From contig CAYJQC010000030.1 in the NCBI GenBank assembly GCA_964372215.1, positions 1-51,612 of the forward strand: 51,612 bases of DNA, in the 5' to 3' direction. Below, piece by piece: positions 1-8,793 of this stretch. The notes beneath the pieces are model-generated. The model saw only the letters and a program-made list of their open reading frames with translations. It did no database searches and was not told the origin of the DNA. The DNA comes from DAIMFL01 sp964372215 (GTDB taxonomy: Bacteria > Pseudomonadota > Alphaproteobacteria > Dongiales > Dongiaceae). The first letter of the stretch is position 1. Every line of letters starts with the position of its first letter. A program made the position numbers and the translations under genes.

Positions 1-251
1 AGAATCTCACGATCAGCCCCCGCTATGAATCCTATCTTTGCATCAGTGCACTAGCTTGTTCCTGTCCGGCCCGCTACTTCATTCCAAGAATCGAGACTCC
101 CCGCCCCCTTCTGGCCCAATAAGTCCTTCCCGTCTGGCGGATTGAGCGGTCCGGCGACCCTATGGCAGAGTCCGCGCCATCGCTGCCGTTCCCGGCCCTT
201 CCCGTGGCCCCGCGGCGGCCCGTGTCCGTCGCTGAAATGGGGTGCCGAGCC
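1..251. other. Non-coding left edge upstream of xsc
   Basis: No gene is supported here. An open frame continues upstream of the xsc start to position 162, but its residues do not resemble the family N-terminus. The stretch presumably carries the promoter of the xsc operon. I could not pick a convincing -35/-10 pair. Confidence 0.4.
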
Positions 252-2033
252 ATGAAAATGACCACCGAAGAAGCCTTCGTGAAGGTGCTCCAGATGCACG
301 GCATCGAGCATGCCTTCGGTATCATCGGCTCGGCCTTCATGCCGATCTCGGATCTGTTCCCCAAGGCCGGCATCACCTTCTGGGACGTGGCGCACGAGAC
401 CAATGGCGGCCTCATCTGCGACGGCTATACGCGGACCACGGGGAAGATCGCCATGGCGATCGCCCAGAACGGGCCGGGGGTCACCGGCTTCGTCACCGCG
501 GTCAAGACCGCCTATTGGAACCACACGCCGATGCTGCTGGTGACGCCCCAGGCCGCCAACCGCACCATCGGCCAGGGCGGCTTCCAGGAAGTCGAGCAGA
601 TGGCCCTGTTCCGCGACATGGTCTGCTACCAGGAGGAGGTGCGCGACCCCGCGCGCATGGCCGAGGTGCTGAACCGCGTCATCTCCAAGGCCAAGCGCCT
701 GTCGGCGCCGGCGCAGATCAACATCCCGCGCGACTACTGGACCCAGGTGATCGACATTGCGCTGCCCGACATCCTCGAGTTCGAGCTGCCGGCCGGCGGC
801 GCCAAGGCGGTGGCCGAGGCGGCGCGGCTTTTGTCGGCGGCCAAGTTCCCGGTCATCCTGTCCGGCGCCGGGGTGGTGATCGGCGGCGCGATCCCCGATT
901 GCGTCGCGCTGGCCGAGCGCCTCGACGCGCCGGTCTGCAGCAACTATCAGCACAACGACAGCTTCCCCGGCAGCCACCCGCTCGCCTGCGGGCCGCTCGG
1001 CTACAACGGTTCGCGCGCCGCCATGGAATTGATCGCCAAGGCGGACGTGGTGCTGGCGCTGGGCACAAGGCTGAACCCGTTCTCGACCCTCCCCGGTTAC
1101 GGCATCGACTACTGGCCGAAGACCGCGAAGATCATCCAGGTCGACATCAACCCCGACCGCATCGGCCTGACCAAGCCGGTCGCCGTCGGCATCTGCGGCG
1201 ATGCCAGGCAGGTCGCGCGGGCCATCCTGGCGCAGCTGTCGCCGAGCGCCGGCGATGCCGGGCGCGCGGACCGCAAGGCGCTCATCCACACCACCAAGTC
1301 GGCGTGGCTGCAGGCGCTCTCCAGCATGGATCACGAGGATGACGATCCGGGTACGTCATGGAACGACCGCGCGCGGAAGCGCGACGCCGATCGCATGTCG
1401 CCGCGCCAGGCGTGGCGGGCGATCCAGGCCGCCCTGCCGAAGGATGCCATCATCTCCTCCGACATCGGCAACAACTGCGCCATCGGCAACGCCTACCCGA
1501 CCTTCGAGCAGGGCCGGAAATACCTGGCGCCCGGCCTGTTCGGCCCCTGCGGCTACGGCTTCCCCTCGATCATCGGTGCCAAGATCGGCTGCCCCGACAT
1601 GCCCGTGGTCGGCTTCGCCGGCGACGGCGCCTTCGGCATCTCCATGAGCGAGATGAGCTCGATCGGCCGCGACGAATGGCCTTCCATCACCATGGTGATC
1701 TTCCGCAACTACCAGTGGGGCGCGGAAAAGCGCAACTCGATCCTGTGGTACAACGACAACTTCGTCGGCACCGAGCTCGACCCGCACCTGAGCTATGCCA
1801 AGGTGGCGGAGGGCTGCGGCCTCAAGGGCGTCACGGTGAAGACCCAGGCCGAGCTGACGGCGGCGCTGAAGGAAGCCTGCGCGGCCCAGAAGAACAAGGT
1901 CACCACCTTCATCGAGGTCATCCTGAACCAGGAACTCGGCGAGCCGTTCCGCCGCGACGCCATGAAGAAGCCGGTCGTGGTCGCCGGCATCGACGCCAAG
2001 GATATGCGGCCGCAGAAGGGCGCGGTCGGGTAA
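252..2033 (+). CDS. xsc: Sulfoacetaldehyde acetyltransferase
   Basis: ThDP-dependent enzyme that converts sulfoacetaldehyde plus phosphate to acetyl phosphate and sulfite, the desulfonation step of taurine, isethionate and sulfoacetate degradation; cytoplasmic. The protein is 593 residues, the usual Xsc length. Seen: N-terminal ThDP-binding domain with the activating Glu in HETNGG (E49), a central domain, and a C-terminal ThDP domain with GDGAFG at about 457 followed by NYQWGAEKRN, which is characteristic of Xsc rather than acetolactate synthase. ATG 252 is chosen because MKMTTEEAFVKVLQMHG matches the family start; an in-frame ATG at 162 adds 30 unrelated residues. It is 40 bp upstream of a Fae homologue and co-oriented with an acyl-CoA ligase. 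No taurine transaminase, phosphotransacetylase or sulfite exporter is in the window, so the upstream substrate is unknown. Confidence 0.93.
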   Translation: MKMTTEEAFVKVLQMHGIEHAFGIIGSAFMPISDLFPKAGITFWDVAHETNGGLICDGYTRTTGKIAMAIAQNGPGVTGFVTAVKTAYWNHTPMLLVTPQAANRTIGQGGFQEVEQMALFRDMVCYQEEVRDPARMAEVLNRVISKAKRLSAPAQINIPRDYWTQVIDIALPDILEFELPAGGAKAVAEAARLLSAAKFPVILSGAGVVIGGAIPDCVALAERLDAPVCSNYQHNDSFPGSHPLACGPLGYNGSRAAMELIAKADVVLALGTRLNPFSTLPGYGIDYWPKTAKIIQVDINPDRIGLTKPVAVGICGDARQVARAILAQLSPSAGDAGRADRKALIHTTKSAWLQALSSMDHEDDDPGTSWNDRARKRDADRMSPRQAWRAIQAALPKDAIISSDIGNNCAIGNAYPTFEQGRKYLAPGLFGPCGYGFPSIIGAKIGCPDMPVVGFAGDGAFGISMSEMSSIGRDEWPSITMVIFRNYQWGAEKRNSILWYNDNFVGTELDPHLSYAKVAEGCGLKGVTVKTQAELTAALKEACAAQKNKVTTFIEVILNQELGEPFRRDAMKKPVVVAGIDAKDMRPQKGAVG

Positions 2034-2073
2034 GCTCGGTGGGTTCGAAATCCAAACGCGGGAGAACAGTCAC

Positions 2074-2613
2074 GTGACCGACATCTGGTTCAAGACCGGC
2101 GAGGCGACGGTTCTGGCGGCCGAGGGGCAGGCGACCGACGCCATGCCGGAAGTGGTGATCGGCTCGGTCAAGGGGCCGGTGGGGACAGCCTTCGCCACCA
2201 TGCTGGGCCAGGCCAAGGGCCACACCCGCATGTTCGCGATCCGCGACCTCAACCAGATGGTCCGGCCCGCCACCATGATGACCAGCAAGGTCACCATCAA
2301 GTCCTCGGCCTATGTCGGGCTGCTGGGCGGCGTGGTCCAGGGCGCCATCGCCGACGCGGTGCTCGACAGCGTGATCGGCGGGGTCATCCCGAAGGCCGAT
2401 GTCGACGACATCTGCATCATCGTCACTCTCTGGCTCGATCCCAAATGTGCCGAGGACCCCAATCTCGACCGCGGGGATCTCTACCGCACCCAGTACGAGG
2501 CCATGAAGACGGCGGTCGCCCGCGCCATGAAGGGCGAGCCCACCATCGACCAGCTGATCGCCAACCGGAAGAAGATCAAGCACTACGCGCTCGACGGGGT
2601 GGTGGAGTACTGA
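2074..2613 (+). CDS. Formaldehyde-activating enzyme (Fae) family protein, divergent
   Basis: 179-residue Fae-family protein with a GTG start. Canonical Fae condenses formaldehyde with tetrahydromethanopterin. Conserved blocks here are GEATV near the N-terminus, KVTIKSSAYVGLLGG, GAIADAVLDSVIGGVIP, DVDDICIIV, and YEAMKTAVARAMKGEP near the C-terminus. In a by-eye alignment to a remembered Methylobacterium Fae, the catalytic histidine (HIDLIIG) aligns with methionine (MPEVVIG), so classical chemistry is doubtful. It lies between xsc and an acyl-CoA ligase on the same strand, 40 bp after xsc and 41 bp before the ligase, suggesting one transcript. No other tetrahydromethanopterin genes are in the window. 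A role in handling sulfoacetaldehyde or another carbonyl is inference only. A degenerate copy of its last 54 bp follows the ligase. Confidence 0.85.
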   Translation: MTDIWFKTGEATVLAAEGQATDAMPEVVIGSVKGPVGTAFATMLGQAKGHTRMFAIRDLNQMVRPATMMTSKVTIKSSAYVGLLGGVVQGAIADAVLDSVIGGVIPKADVDDICIIVTLWLDPKCAEDPNLDRGDLYRTQYEAMKTAVARAMKGEPTIDQLIANRKKIKHYALDGVVEY

Positions 2614-2654
2614 AGAGCGGAGGGACGCCTCACGGGCAATCTGGGGAGACGTCG

Positions 2655-4193
2655 ATGCGGATCAATCTCGGCGCCCTGCTGGAACGCCAGGCCGCCCGCC
2701 ACGGTCCCAGGCCGTTCGTGACCCAGGCCGAGACCGGGCGGACCCTGACCTATTCGCAGTTCAACACCCTCGCGAACAACATCGCCCATGGCCTGGCGGG
2801 CATCGGCATCGCGGCGGGCGACCCGGTCGCGATCATGCTGTCCAACAGCATCGAGTTCCTGGCGTCGTCCTATGCGCTCAAGAAGATCGGCGCGGTCGAG
2901 GTCGCCGTGAACGGCAGCTTTCGCGGCGTGTCCCTGGAGCGGATGATCAACGTCACGCAATGCGCCACGATCATCACCTCGGCGATCTACGTCGAGCACA
3001 TCGCGGACATCGCGTCGCAGCTCGATCGCCTGCGCCGCGCCATCCTGGTCGACGGACTGGACGCGGCGGCCGGCGCGCTGCCGCAGCTCGAGACGCTCGG
3101 GCTGGACGACATCCTCGGCAGCGACGGGTCGGATTTCGCCCCGGCCATGGGCGACGACGAGATCGCGGTGATCCTGTTCACCTCCGGCACCACCGGCGTG
3201 TCGAAGGGCTGCGCGATTCCCCACCGCAGCTCGGTGCGCGCCGCGGAAAGCATGATCGAGGCCTTCGACCTGACCGACCGGGACTGCGTGTACTCGCCCT
3301 ATCCCCTGTTCCATGTCGGCGCCGCCCAGTACGACGTCCTGCCGGCGATGATGGTCGGCGGGCGGGCGGTGATCCGCGACCGCTTCAGCGTGTCGGCGTT
3401 CTGGCCCGACGTGGCGCGCCATGGCGCCACCTGGTTCATGGCCCTGGGCTCGGTGCAGCAGCTGCTGTGGGCGGCGCCGCCCTGCCCGGAGGAGACCCGG
3501 CACAAGCTGCGCTTCTTCTGGGGGACGCCGCTGCCGGTCGATCCCGAGGCCTTCGAGGCGCGCTTCGGGGTCCGGGTGGTGCGCGGCGGCGGCTACGGCT
3601 CCACCGATGCGGGGTCGGTCGCGCTGCCGCTGTTCGACAAGCCCGGCGCCGGCAAGGTGCTCGACCGCTACGAGGTGGCGATCGTCGACGGCGCCGACGA
3701 CAAGCTGCCGGTCGGGCAGGTCGGCGAACTCGTCATCCGCCCGAACGAGCCGGCGATCATGGCCGCCTATTACGTCGGGATGCCCGAGGAAACCGTCAAG
3801 GCGTGGCGCAACCTGTGGTTCCACACCGGCGACCTGGCGCGGCTCGACGACGTGGGCGACCTGCACTTCGTCGCGCGCATCGCCGAGCGGATCCGCGTCA
3901 AGGGCGAGATGATCTCGGCCTACGAGGTCGAGGAGGTGCTGCTGTCGCACCATGCGGTCGAGGATTGCGGCGTCATCGGCATCCCCGACGGCACCGGCGA
4001 GGAGACCGTGACGGCCTTCGTCACCCTGCGGCAGGGTGCCCGGGTTTCGCCGGAGGAGCTTGCGGCGTTCTGCGTGCCCCGCATGAGCCGCTACATGGTG
4101 CCGGCGGCGGTCGAGATCTGCCGCGAGCTGCCGCGCACGCCGACCGGGAAGGTGTCCAAGGCGGAACTGCGCAAGCTGGCACTCGGCGGGTGA
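2655..4193 (+). CDS. AMP-forming acyl-CoA synthetase/ligase (CaiC-like)
   Basis: 512-residue class I adenylate-forming enzyme that would activate a carboxylate with ATP and load it onto CoA. Seen: the P-loop-like A3 motif LFTSGTTGVSKG at about 174-185, GGGYGSTDAG for the A5 region, WFHTGDLARLDD for A7, ERIRVKGEMISAYEVEE for the A8 hinge, and PTGKVSKAEL with the A10 lysine near the C-terminus. The overall pattern is closest to crotonobetaine/carnitine-CoA ligases. The start has a GGGGAGA ribosome site 6-7 bases upstream. Linkage to xsc recalls the sulfoacetate-CoA ligase step of sulfoacetate degradation, but no acylating sulfoacetaldehyde dehydrogenase is present, so the substrate is not assigned. 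Confidence 0.85.
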   Translation: MRINLGALLERQAARHGPRPFVTQAETGRTLTYSQFNTLANNIAHGLAGIGIAAGDPVAIMLSNSIEFLASSYALKKIGAVEVAVNGSFRGVSLERMINVTQCATIITSAIYVEHIADIASQLDRLRRAILVDGLDAAAGALPQLETLGLDDILGSDGSDFAPAMGDDEIAVILFTSGTTGVSKGCAIPHRSSVRAAESMIEAFDLTDRDCVYSPYPLFHVGAAQYDVLPAMMVGGRAVIRDRFSVSAFWPDVARHGATWFMALGSVQQLLWAAPPCPEETRHKLRFFWGTPLPVDPEAFEARFGVRVVRGGGYGSTDAGSVALPLFDKPGAGKVLDRYEVAIVDGADDKLPVGQVGELVIRPNEPAIMAAYYVGMPEETVKAWRNLWFHTGDLARLDDVGDLHFVARIAERIRVKGEMISAYEVEEVLLSHHAVEDCGVIGIPDGTGEETVTAFVTLRQGARVSPEELAAFCVPRMSRYMVPAAVEICRELPRTPTGKVSKAELRKLALGG

Positions 4194-4317
4194 GCCGGAT
4201 GCCGGAGGGCGATTTCCAACTTCCGGCGACGCGGGCTTGAACGCTTTCGCTGTATGCGCGGCGGCGCTTGCCGCTCACGAATCCGTCGCCGAACGGCGAG
4301 ACAGCCGCGCGCTGGCC

Positions 4318-4371
4318 GCCAACCGAATGAAGATCAATCACGACGTGCTGGACGGCGTGGTGGAGCACTGA
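4318..4371 (+). pseudogene. Remnant of a second fae-like gene (3' end only)
   Basis: These 54 bp match the last 54 bp of the Fae-like gene (2560-2613) at 46 positions and end in the same stop. They translate as ANRMKINHDVLDGVVEH versus ANRKKIKHYALDGVVEY. The frame stays open upstream to about 4198, but those residues do not resemble Fae and no start or ribosome site is evident. The ligase gene is therefore bracketed by two copies of the fae tail, as expected if it was inserted into, or duplicated with, a fae tandem. Confidence 0.75.
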
Positions 4372-4394
4372 GCGCGGTGGTTCCGGCGCCGGGG

Positions 4395-5198
4395 TCAGCC
4401 GGTCAGTCGGAAGACCACCGGCACCTCGACGGTTCCCTCCACCTCTGACGAGCCCTGGCGGGCGGGATGGAAGCGCCAGCGCGCTACCGTGTCGCGCGCA
4501 GCGTCGTCCAGAATCTCGTGGCCGCTGCTAACCAGCACCTCGACGGCGAGCGCCCGCCCGTCCGCCGCGACCCTGACTCGCAGCAGCACCGTGCCTTGTT
4601 GGCCCAGCCGCCGCGCCTGGCGCGGATAGGGCGGCAGCGGATTGGTAAGGCCGTCGCCGTCGAATCTCGGGACGGACGGTGTTGCCGCCGATGCCGCCGC
4701 GATGTCAGGGCCGGGCATCGCGGCGGGGGAGAGCGGCGGCGCTGCCGGTGACTCGGTCGCGGCTTCGGTCGCCGCAACCTGTGGCGAGGCCTGCAGCGCG
4801 GGCTGCGCGGCTTGTTCGATCGTCGGCGGGATTGGCTTGCGCGCTGGGTTCGGCAAGGCCGCGGACTCCGCCAATCGAGGCGAAGGCGACAGCATCGACG
4901 AAGCCGCGGCCGACGGCGGGGCGGGCATCAGCCGCCTCGGCAATGGCGACTCGTCCGCGGTGGTCGCCGCCACCGATGTTGCGGGGTGGGGAGGAGCTTC
5001 GCCCCGCAGCTCAGAAATGGCGGGCGTCGCGGCCGGCAGCATCACGATCGTCACCGGCAGGGCAGGGGGCGCAACCGCCGGCACCGGCGCCGTGGGGGAG
5101 ATCCACAGCGCGGTGCCGACGGCCGCGGCGTGCAGCACGAGCGAGGCGAGCACGGCACCGACCGGCGGGAGATGCCGGAAAGGACCGATGATCTGCAT
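4395..5198 (-). CDS. tonB: TonB family energy transducer
   Basis: 267-residue TonB-like protein that couples the inner-membrane proton motive force to outer-membrane receptors. Seen: one N-terminal membrane segment (about 13-33), a long Pro/Ala-rich periplasmic linker (about 36-170), and a C-terminal TonB domain from about 186 with NPLPPYPRQARRLGQQG, VLVSSGHEILDDAA and ARWRFHPA. It lies 39 bp downstream of a copper-type TonB receptor on the same strand, so it is probably dedicated to that receptor. No exbB or exbD is nearby. It converges on the xsc operon with almost no spacer. Confidence 0.88.
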   Translation of the reverse strand: MQIIGPFRHLPPVGAVLASLVLHAAAVGTALWISPTAPVPAVAPPALPVTIVMLPAATPAISELRGEAPPHPATSVAATTADESPLPRRLMPAPPSAAASSMLSPSPRLAESAALPNPARKPIPPTIEQAAQPALQASPQVAATEAATESPAAPPLSPAAMPGPDIAAASAATPSVPRFDGDGLTNPLPPYPRQARRLGQQGTVLLRVRVAADGRALAVEVLVSSGHEILDDAARDTVARWRFHPARQGSSEVEGTVEVPVVFRLTG

Positions 5199-5237
5199 CG
5201 CCGAACGCCGCCGCCGTTTCCTTCAGTGTTCTCCGCT

Positions 5238-7355
5238 TCAGAACGTGGCGCGGAGCTGCAGATAGACCGAACGCCCCGGCTCGTTCACCTGCACCTCTGT
5301 CGGGTCGAAGGCGCTGGATCGGTTCAGATGGTCGGCGTAGGTGGCGTCGAACAGGTTGGTGACGCCGAGGCGCAGCTCGACCGGTTCAGTCACGTCGAGC
5401 GAGGCAAACACATCCTGCACCAGATAGGCGTCGGTCTTGCCGGCGTCGCGGCCGCTGCCCGTCGCCGGATCGTCGTCGACCCGGGTCTGGGTCGCGGCGC
5501 CGCGCAGCCGCGTGCCCACGGACCAGCCGTCGCCGGCATAGGCGAGCTCGATCGCACCCTGCAGCGGGGGAATCTGCGCCAGCGGTCCCTCGTCGTCGAG
5601 GTTCTGGCCGTAGGTATAAGAGAGGTTGCCGGAGACCGACCAGTGCTCGCCGAGCTTCACCGCGCCGCCGAGCTCGATCCCAGCCAGCATCGCGTCGACG
5701 TTGCGATACACCGTGGCGCCGTTCGCCAGCAGGATGCCGTCCTGGCCGCGGGCCGTGTCGCGCAGGATGAAGTCGTCGACCCGGTCGCCATAGGCGGCGG
5801 CGGTGATGCTCCAGCCGCTCCCTGTCGCCTGGACGCCGAGCTCGAGCTGGTAGTGCTTTTCCGGGTCGAGCGACGGGTTGCCGACCCAGCTCGAGGCCAT
5901 CTGGTCGCTGGCGATGGCGCGCTCGGTGGTGTCGGCCGTGCGCACGCTGCGGCTCGTCGAGCCGTAGAGCAGCACGCCGTCGCCGAACTCGTGCTCGAGC
6001 CGCACGAGCCCGCCCAGATTGTGCTCGCGTTCGGTGTCGGCACGCACGCCGTAGTACATCGCGTAGAGATCGTTGGGCGAACGGCCGGTGGCGGCCACCA
6101 CCTCGCCGGCGGCATCCGAATCGACATGCACATAGTCGTAGCGGGCGCCGACCACCAGCGTGTCGGCGGCACCGAGGACGATGTCGGTTTCGCCGAACAG
6201 GCCGAGCTGCAGAATCTCGGTCTCCGGCCACAGGATCGACTGCAGGGTATTGACGTTGGTATCCATCATGCCCTGGTAACGGCGCGCCTCGCGGTCGTTG
6301 AGCTGCAGATCGACGCCGACGGTGGTGGGGCCGCTGTCGAGCCCGAGCTCGCCGGCCAGCCGCGCCGTCGTGGTGTTTGAATCCGACGGCACCCGCATCG
6401 CCATCGGCGCGGTGCGCGTGCGCAGCGAATAGTTGTCCATCAAGTGGTCGACCATGGCGTGGGCGGCCTCGATCTCAATGCGCCGCAGGGCGCCGGCGTC
6501 GAAGTCGTGTGCCAGCTTCACCCGCACCGTGTCGTCGTCGGTCTGTGGCGAGTCCATGCCGGCGCCGGCGAACAGCGCGTCGTCGATCCGCGACACGTCG
6601 AGGCCGAGCTCGAGCTCCGTGGCGTCGTTCGGCGTCCAGGCGGCGGCAAAGCTGCCGGTCTTCTGCTCGAAGGCGCTGCGCACGTCCTTGCCGCTGCCGT
6701 CCTCGTAGTCGTCGGCCTTCTGCCACAGCAGAGTGGCGCGGACGCCGCCTAGCGGGCCGCCGGCGGTGACGTCGGCAAAGCCGTCGCGGCCAGAGCCGTT
6801 GGACTGGACGTCGCCACCGAATCGCGCGACCACCGGCTTCTCGTCCGAGAGCTCGGGCATGTCGCGGTCGAAGCGGATGGTGCCGCCGGGCGCGCCCGGG
6901 CCTTCGGTCACCGTCTGGTAGCCGCGGATCACCGTGACCCGGTCATAGAGCGCCGGCGTCGCGAACGAGGCCGGCGGGTCCATGCGGTTGGGGCAGCCGC
7001 CGAGCACATAGCCGCCATCGACCTTGATGCCGAGCTGGCCCTGCTGCTGGCCGCGAATGACGGGCTCGAGCCCGTGGCCGCCCATGCGGCCGGCGGATAC
7101 CCCCGGCAGGCTGCGCAGCAGCGCGCCGCCGTCGGCCACCGGCGGCAGGGTGGGGGCCTGTGGGTCGGCGACGGCGCTCGACGGCAGGACGATGCGTTCG
7201 CCCTCGACGACGATGGTGGCGGTGCGGGTGATCGGCGTCGGCGTCGAGTCGCCCTGTGCCAGCGCCTCGGCGGCAACGACAACGAGGGGCGCCGCCAGCA
7301 GGGCGGCCGGCAGGCGCTTGCGGGCGCGCCGGGACGCGCGCGATTTAATCGGCAT
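5238..7355 (-). CDS. oprC: TonB-dependent copper receptor (OprC/NosA family)
   Basis: 705-residue outer-membrane receptor with signal peptide (cleavage near ALAQ, about 34), plug domain and 22-stranded beta-barrel ending in aromatic Phe (QLRATF). The plug has GGHGLEPVIRGQQQGQLG and GGCPNRMDPPASF (C121, M125), the signature of the OprC/NosA copper receptor family. In these receptors, plug Cys/Met residues bind copper, used for example to supply copper enzymes such as nitrous oxide reductase. It forms an apparent operon with an upstream DUF2946 protein and a downstream TonB. Known family role: copper uptake. The actual substrate here is inferred. Confidence 0.9.
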   Translation of the reverse strand: MPIKSRASRRARKRLPAALLAAPLVVVAAEALAQGDSTPTPITRTATIVVEGERIVLPSSAVADPQAPTLPPVADGGALLRSLPGVSAGRMGGHGLEPVIRGQQQGQLGIKVDGGYVLGGCPNRMDPPASFATPALYDRVTVIRGYQTVTEGPGAPGGTIRFDRDMPELSDEKPVVARFGGDVQSNGSGRDGFADVTAGGPLGGVRATLLWQKADDYEDGSGKDVRSAFEQKTGSFAAAWTPNDATELELGLDVSRIDDALFAGAGMDSPQTDDDTVRVKLAHDFDAGALRRIEIEAAHAMVDHLMDNYSLRTRTAPMAMRVPSDSNTTTARLAGELGLDSGPTTVGVDLQLNDREARRYQGMMDTNVNTLQSILWPETEILQLGLFGETDIVLGAADTLVVGARYDYVHVDSDAAGEVVAATGRSPNDLYAMYYGVRADTEREHNLGGLVRLEHEFGDGVLLYGSTSRSVRTADTTERAIASDQMASSWVGNPSLDPEKHYQLELGVQATGSGWSITAAAYGDRVDDFILRDTARGQDGILLANGATVYRNVDAMLAGIELGGAVKLGEHWSVSGNLSYTYGQNLDDEGPLAQIPPLQGAIELAYAGDGWSVGTRLRGAATQTRVDDDPATGSGRDAGKTDAYLVQDVFASLDVTEPVELRLGVTNLFDATYADHLNRSSAFDPTEVQVNEPGRSVYLQLRATF

Positions 7356-7444
7356 GATCGGGACTCCACTCGGATGATTTCAGGCGACCGCGCATCCCGC
7401 CGCGCTGTGGCGCGGCAGGACGTGCGGAGAAGCGGGCCGGAAGA

Positions 7445-7909
7445 TCAGGCGAGTGGCGGGGCGCGGACCTGATTGAGGCGCGACGGGCGCTGCTCGGCGA
7501 TGCGCTGCTGCGCCGGAAGCAGGGGATCGGCGGGGCGGGGCGGGGCGGTCGGGGCAAGCTCCTGCTGTGGCGGCAGGATGCCAAGGGCGACGGTGGCGCA
7601 GACCGGACAGAACGGGCCCGGCGACCTCGGTTCGGCGGGAATCCCGTTGCCGGAGCCGTCAACGGTGCGGAAGCCGTCCGGCGTGCAAATGAAGAGCGCG
7701 CCGCCCAACGGGTCGGCGGCGTCGCGGGCCACGGCCCAGGCCAGCGGCGTGAAGAGCTGCAGCAGGCAGGCGGCGAGCGCCAGCCAGGCCGCAAATCGGC
7801 CTCCGGCGCGCCGCAAGATAGGCCCACGCCGCGTGCGCCCGAAATCTGGCAACCTCGCTTCCCCCTTCGGCCCCGGATTTCTTGAATGTCGAAAGGCCAG
7901 CGATGGCAC
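7445..7909 (-). CDS. DUF2946 family small exported/membrane protein
   Basis: 154 residues if the GTG at 7909 is used; the true start may be internal, just before the hydrophobic segment at about 38-60 (FAAWLALAACLLQLFTPLAW). After the membrane or signal segment come ALFICTPDGF and FCPVCAT (C75, C101, C104), a cysteine pattern typical of DUF2946 proteins, which are often encoded next to copper receptors. It lies 89 bp upstream of the OprC-like gene on the same strand and is probably co-transcribed. A copper-related periplasmic role is inferred from context; no biochemical function is known to me. Confidence 0.72.
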   Translation of the reverse strand: MPSLAFRHSRNPGPKGEARLPDFGRTRRGPILRRAGGRFAAWLALAACLLQLFTPLAWAVARDAADPLGGALFICTPDGFRTVDGSGNGIPAEPRSPGPFCPVCATVALGILPPQQELAPTAPPRPADPLLPAQQRIAEQRPSRLNQVRAPPLA

Positions 7910-8001
7910 GGTAGTTTCCCGTGCGAAACCAGTGAATGCGGTCGACTGTCGCAGAGGTTCAGGTCACGGCCGGAGAGGGGTGAGGCCGCGTCGGCGGCGT
8001 G

Positions 8002-8793
8002 TCAGAGTCGCCACACCACCGGGAACCAGTCCTCGCGCAGGCGCTGGCCGTCCTTCATGTCGTGGCCGGGATAGGGCGGCGAGGTGCGGCCGGGCCTGGT
8101 CACGTAGCGCGCGTCGTCGCCGACCCAGCGCAGCGACAGCACCCGCCGGCGGCGCGCCGCCGGGTTCGGCCGGGCGCCGTGCACGGTGCGGAAATCGAAC
8201 AGCACGGCGTCGCCCGGCTGCATCTCCCACTCCAGCACCCGATAGCTGCCGGGCTTCGAATCGGGGTTGGGCACCGGGACGAACTCCTCGGGCTCGTCGT
8301 AGAAGCTGGAATCGTCGACCCAGCGGACCGGCTGCACCGGCGTGCTCCAGAGATGGGAGCCGGCGATCAGCCGCAGGGTGGCATCGCTCACCGGGTCGAC
8401 CGGGATCCAGAAGCTGACGGTCTGCCGCCCGTCGACGAAGTAATAGGGCATGTCCTGGTGCCAGGGCGTCGGCTTGGAGGTGCCCGGCTCCTTCACCAGC
8501 ACATGGTCGTGGAAGAACTGCGCGCTGTTCGAGCGCATGACGCGGGCGGCGATCTCGGCGGCCGGCGATTTGAGCACCGCATCGCGGAACTCGGGGATGC
8601 GCTGCCAGTTGCAGTAGTCGTCGAAGAAGCGCCCGGTGTCGCCGGTCGAGAAGTTCTCCGAGGCATAGGTCCCCGGCTCGCTCAGATTGCGCTCGATGCC
8701 GGCGGCGATGACCTCGACCCAGTCGCGGAACACCCCGCGCAGGCACACCGCCCCGTCGCGCTGGAACGCGTCGATGTCCCGCTGCTCGACCAC
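8002..8793 (-). CDS. Phytanoyl-CoA dioxygenase (PhyH) family oxygenase
   Basis: 263-residue Fe(II)/2-oxoglutarate-dependent oxygenase. Seen: the metal-binding triad with H112 and D114 in TPWHQDMPYYF and H205 in FRTVHGARPN, followed by Arg about 10 residues later (RRRRVLSLRW) for 2-oxoglutarate. A GTG at 8793 is taken as start because the protein then begins VEQRDIDAFQRDGAVCLRG, the usual PhyH N-terminus; a longer open frame upstream runs into the divergent neighbour. It is transcribed divergently from the DUF1272 gene across about 100 bp. Family substrates range from acyl-CoAs to small amines and ectoine; none can be chosen here. Confidence 0.85.
   Translation of the reverse strand: MVEQRDIDAFQRDGAVCLRGVFRDWVEVIAAGIERNLSEPGTYASENFSTGDTGRFFDDYCNWQRIPEFRDAVLKSPAAEIAARVMRSNSAQFFHDHVLVKEPGTSKPTPWHQDMPYYFVDGRQTVSFWIPVDPVSDATLRLIAGSHLWSTPVQPVRWVDDSSFYDEPEEFVPVPNPDSKPGSYRVLEWEMQPGDAVLFDFRTVHGARPNPAARRRRVLSLRWVGDDARYVTRPGRTSPPYPGHDMKDGQRLREDWFPVVWRL

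Noticed and set aside
162..251. Extended N-terminus of Xsc from ATG 162
   Set aside because: The extra 30 residues are Pro/Arg-rich and do not match the family, which starts at the MKMTTEEAF segment.
2655..4193. Naming the ligase sulfoacetate-CoA ligase (sauT)
   Set aside because: Linkage to xsc is suggestive, but the acylating sulfoacetaldehyde dehydrogenase and transporter of that pathway are absent.
4254..4448. 64-codon plus-strand gene after the ligase
   Set aside because: It uses a different frame from the recognisable Fae tail and overlaps the tonB end; no ribosome site or similarity.
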